This document shows positions 5,544 through 6,282 of a DNA stretch of 6,282 bases, one piece after another; position 1 is the stretch's first letter, and each line of letters opens with the position of its first letter. The stretch is from NCBI GenBank assembly GCA_023416575.1, contig JAEZHL010000169.1:1-6282 (forward strand), written 5' to 3'. The translations under genes and the position numbers were made by a program. Source of the stretch: Pseudomonadota bacterium. Lineage in GTDB: Bacteria; Pseudomonadota; Alphaproteobacteria; Rhizobiales; Hyphomicrobiaceae. Below the pieces are notes generated by a model, which ran no database searches, was not told the origin of the DNA, and saw only the letters and a program-made list of their open reading frames with translations.

Positions 5544-6282
5544 CAGCCGCGAATCTCGCCGCCCGTTGCCCGCTTAACTTCGGCGATCACCTTCTTGGAG
5601 ACCGCTTCGATTTCGGGATCGGTCAACGTGCGCTCACGCGGTTGCAGCGTGACCTCGATGGCCACCGACTTCTTGCCTGCGCCGAGGCTCTTGCCGGCGA
5701 AGACGTCAAACAGCGAAACGTCCGCGATCAGTGCCTTGTCGGCCGCGGCGGCTGCCCTGACGACATCACCGGCCGGCACCGCCTCATCGAGCACGAAGGC
5801 GAAGTCGCGACGCACCGGCAGGAGATCCGCCGACACCATGGCCGGTCGCGCACGGGACTTACGCTTCTCTGGCGGCAGCGCATCCAGGAAGATCTCGAAC
5901 GCCGCCACGGGCGCGGTCACATCGAGGGCCGCGAGCGTCTGTGGATGGATCTCGCCGAAATACGCCAGCACCGTTTTGGGGCCGAGCCGCAGGACGCCCG
6001 ACCGCCCCGGGTGATACCAGGACGGAGCTTCGCGCGCGATCTGCGCCCGGTTGGGGTCGATGCCGAGGGCAGTCAAGGTCGCGAACACGTCCGCCTTGAC
6101 GTCGAACAGGTCGGCATCCTGGGCCGATGCATCCCAATGGCGGCCGGCGCCGGGGAGTCGCGCCGAGCCCGCGCGAACGCCGGCTGCGATCTGCAACTGA
6201 TCCTCGGGCTTGTCTCCGCGATAGGCATTGCCCAGCTCGAACAGCGCGATGTCGCCGAAACCGCGGTTGCGGTTGCGCTGCA
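5543..6282 (-). CDS. pheT: Phenylalanyl-tRNA synthetase beta subunit, C-terminal part (partial)
   Basis: The last 245 residues are visible; the 5' part lies beyond the right edge, and the frame stays open to position 6282. PheT is the beta chain of the alpha2beta2 enzyme that charges tRNA-Phe in the cytoplasm. Recognisable segments, numbered from the first complete codon at the edge: GFGDIALFELGNAYRG (7-22), DLFDVKADV (57-65), YHPGRSGVLRLG (89-100) and YFGEIHP (107-113). The C-terminal FDX-ACB domain (about 149-245) contains RRDFAFVLDE (157-166), the segment FAGKSLGAGKKSVAIEVTLQ (split around 192-211) and a terminal ATGGEIRG before the stop. A TTG at 6196 is an internal Leu codon, not a start. 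The gene converges on the sugar-acid operon and has no functional link to it. It is the best taxonomic marker in the window and reads as alphaproteobacterial. Confidence 0.96.
   Translation of the reverse strand, partial: QRNRNRGFGDIALFELGNAYRGDKPEDQLQIAAGVRAGSARLPGAGRHWDASAQDADLFDVKADVFATLTALGIDPNRAQIAREAPSWYHPGRSGVLRLGPKTVLAYFGEIHPQTLAALDVTAPVAAFEIFLDALPPEKRKSRARPAMVSADLLPVRRDFAFVLDEAVPAGDVVRAAAAADKALIADVSLFDVFAGKSLGAGKKSVAIEVTLQPRERTLTDPEIEAVSKKVIAEVKRATGGEIRG

Noticed and set aside
5223..6014. 263-codon plus-strand open frame crossing the aldolase end and pheT
   Set aside because: It is out of frame with the aldolase and antisense to pheT, and has no domain signature.
6194..6196. TTG as a possible start of the minus-strand pheT reading frame
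   Set aside because: The frame stays open to the window edge with typical PheT sequence before it, so this TTG is an internal Leu codon.
1..6282. CRISPR arrays, insertion sequences, tRNA genes or riboswitches
   Set aside because: I saw no regularly spaced repeats, transposase sequence, tRNA-like fold or long structured leader; gaps in the plus-strand run are 11-52 bp.

Overview
The window is a GC-rich stretch (AT-rich only in the divergent intergenic region) carrying a compact sugar-acid catabolism cluster next to a housekeeping gene, the 3' end of pheT. The codon usage, the PheT sequence and the style of the cluster fit an alphaproteobacterium, probably Hyphomicrobiales (Rhizobiales). That placement is an inference; no rRNA or other marker is present.

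Layout. At the left edge (1-79, minus strand) lies only the start of a gene whose product begins with a twin-arginine-type signal peptide. A divergent intergenic region of about 160 bp follows, with an AT-rich perfect inverted repeat that is a plausible operator. From 240 to 5475 six genes run on the plus strand with gaps of 11-52 bp and probably form one operon: a GntR/FCD regulator, a uronate dehydrogenase homologue, a D-2-hydroxyacid dehydrogenase family protein, a LigI/galactarolactone-isomerase-type amidohydrolase, an aldo/keto reductase and a class II (FucA/AraD-type) aldolase. A weak candidate terminator sits in the 67 bp before the convergent pheT gene (5543 to beyond the right edge, minus strand).

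How the genes may work together. Uronate dehydrogenase oxidises a hexuronate to an aldaro-1,5-lactone. The amidohydrolase has Asn where LigI lactonase has its catalytic Asp, as I recall for galactarolactone isomerase (GLI), which converts the 1,5-lactone to the 1,4-lactone. These two steps match the oxidative galacturonate/glucuronate route known from Agrobacterium. The usual next enzymes (GCI cycloisomerase, aldarate dehydratases, KdgD) are absent from the window. Instead there are a hydroxyacid dehydrogenase lacking the usual catalytic Glu, an aldo/keto reductase with an intact tetrad and a class II aldolase, with no kinase. The downstream chemistry is therefore unassigned and is the most interesting part of the window. 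The missing steps may be encoded beyond the left edge.
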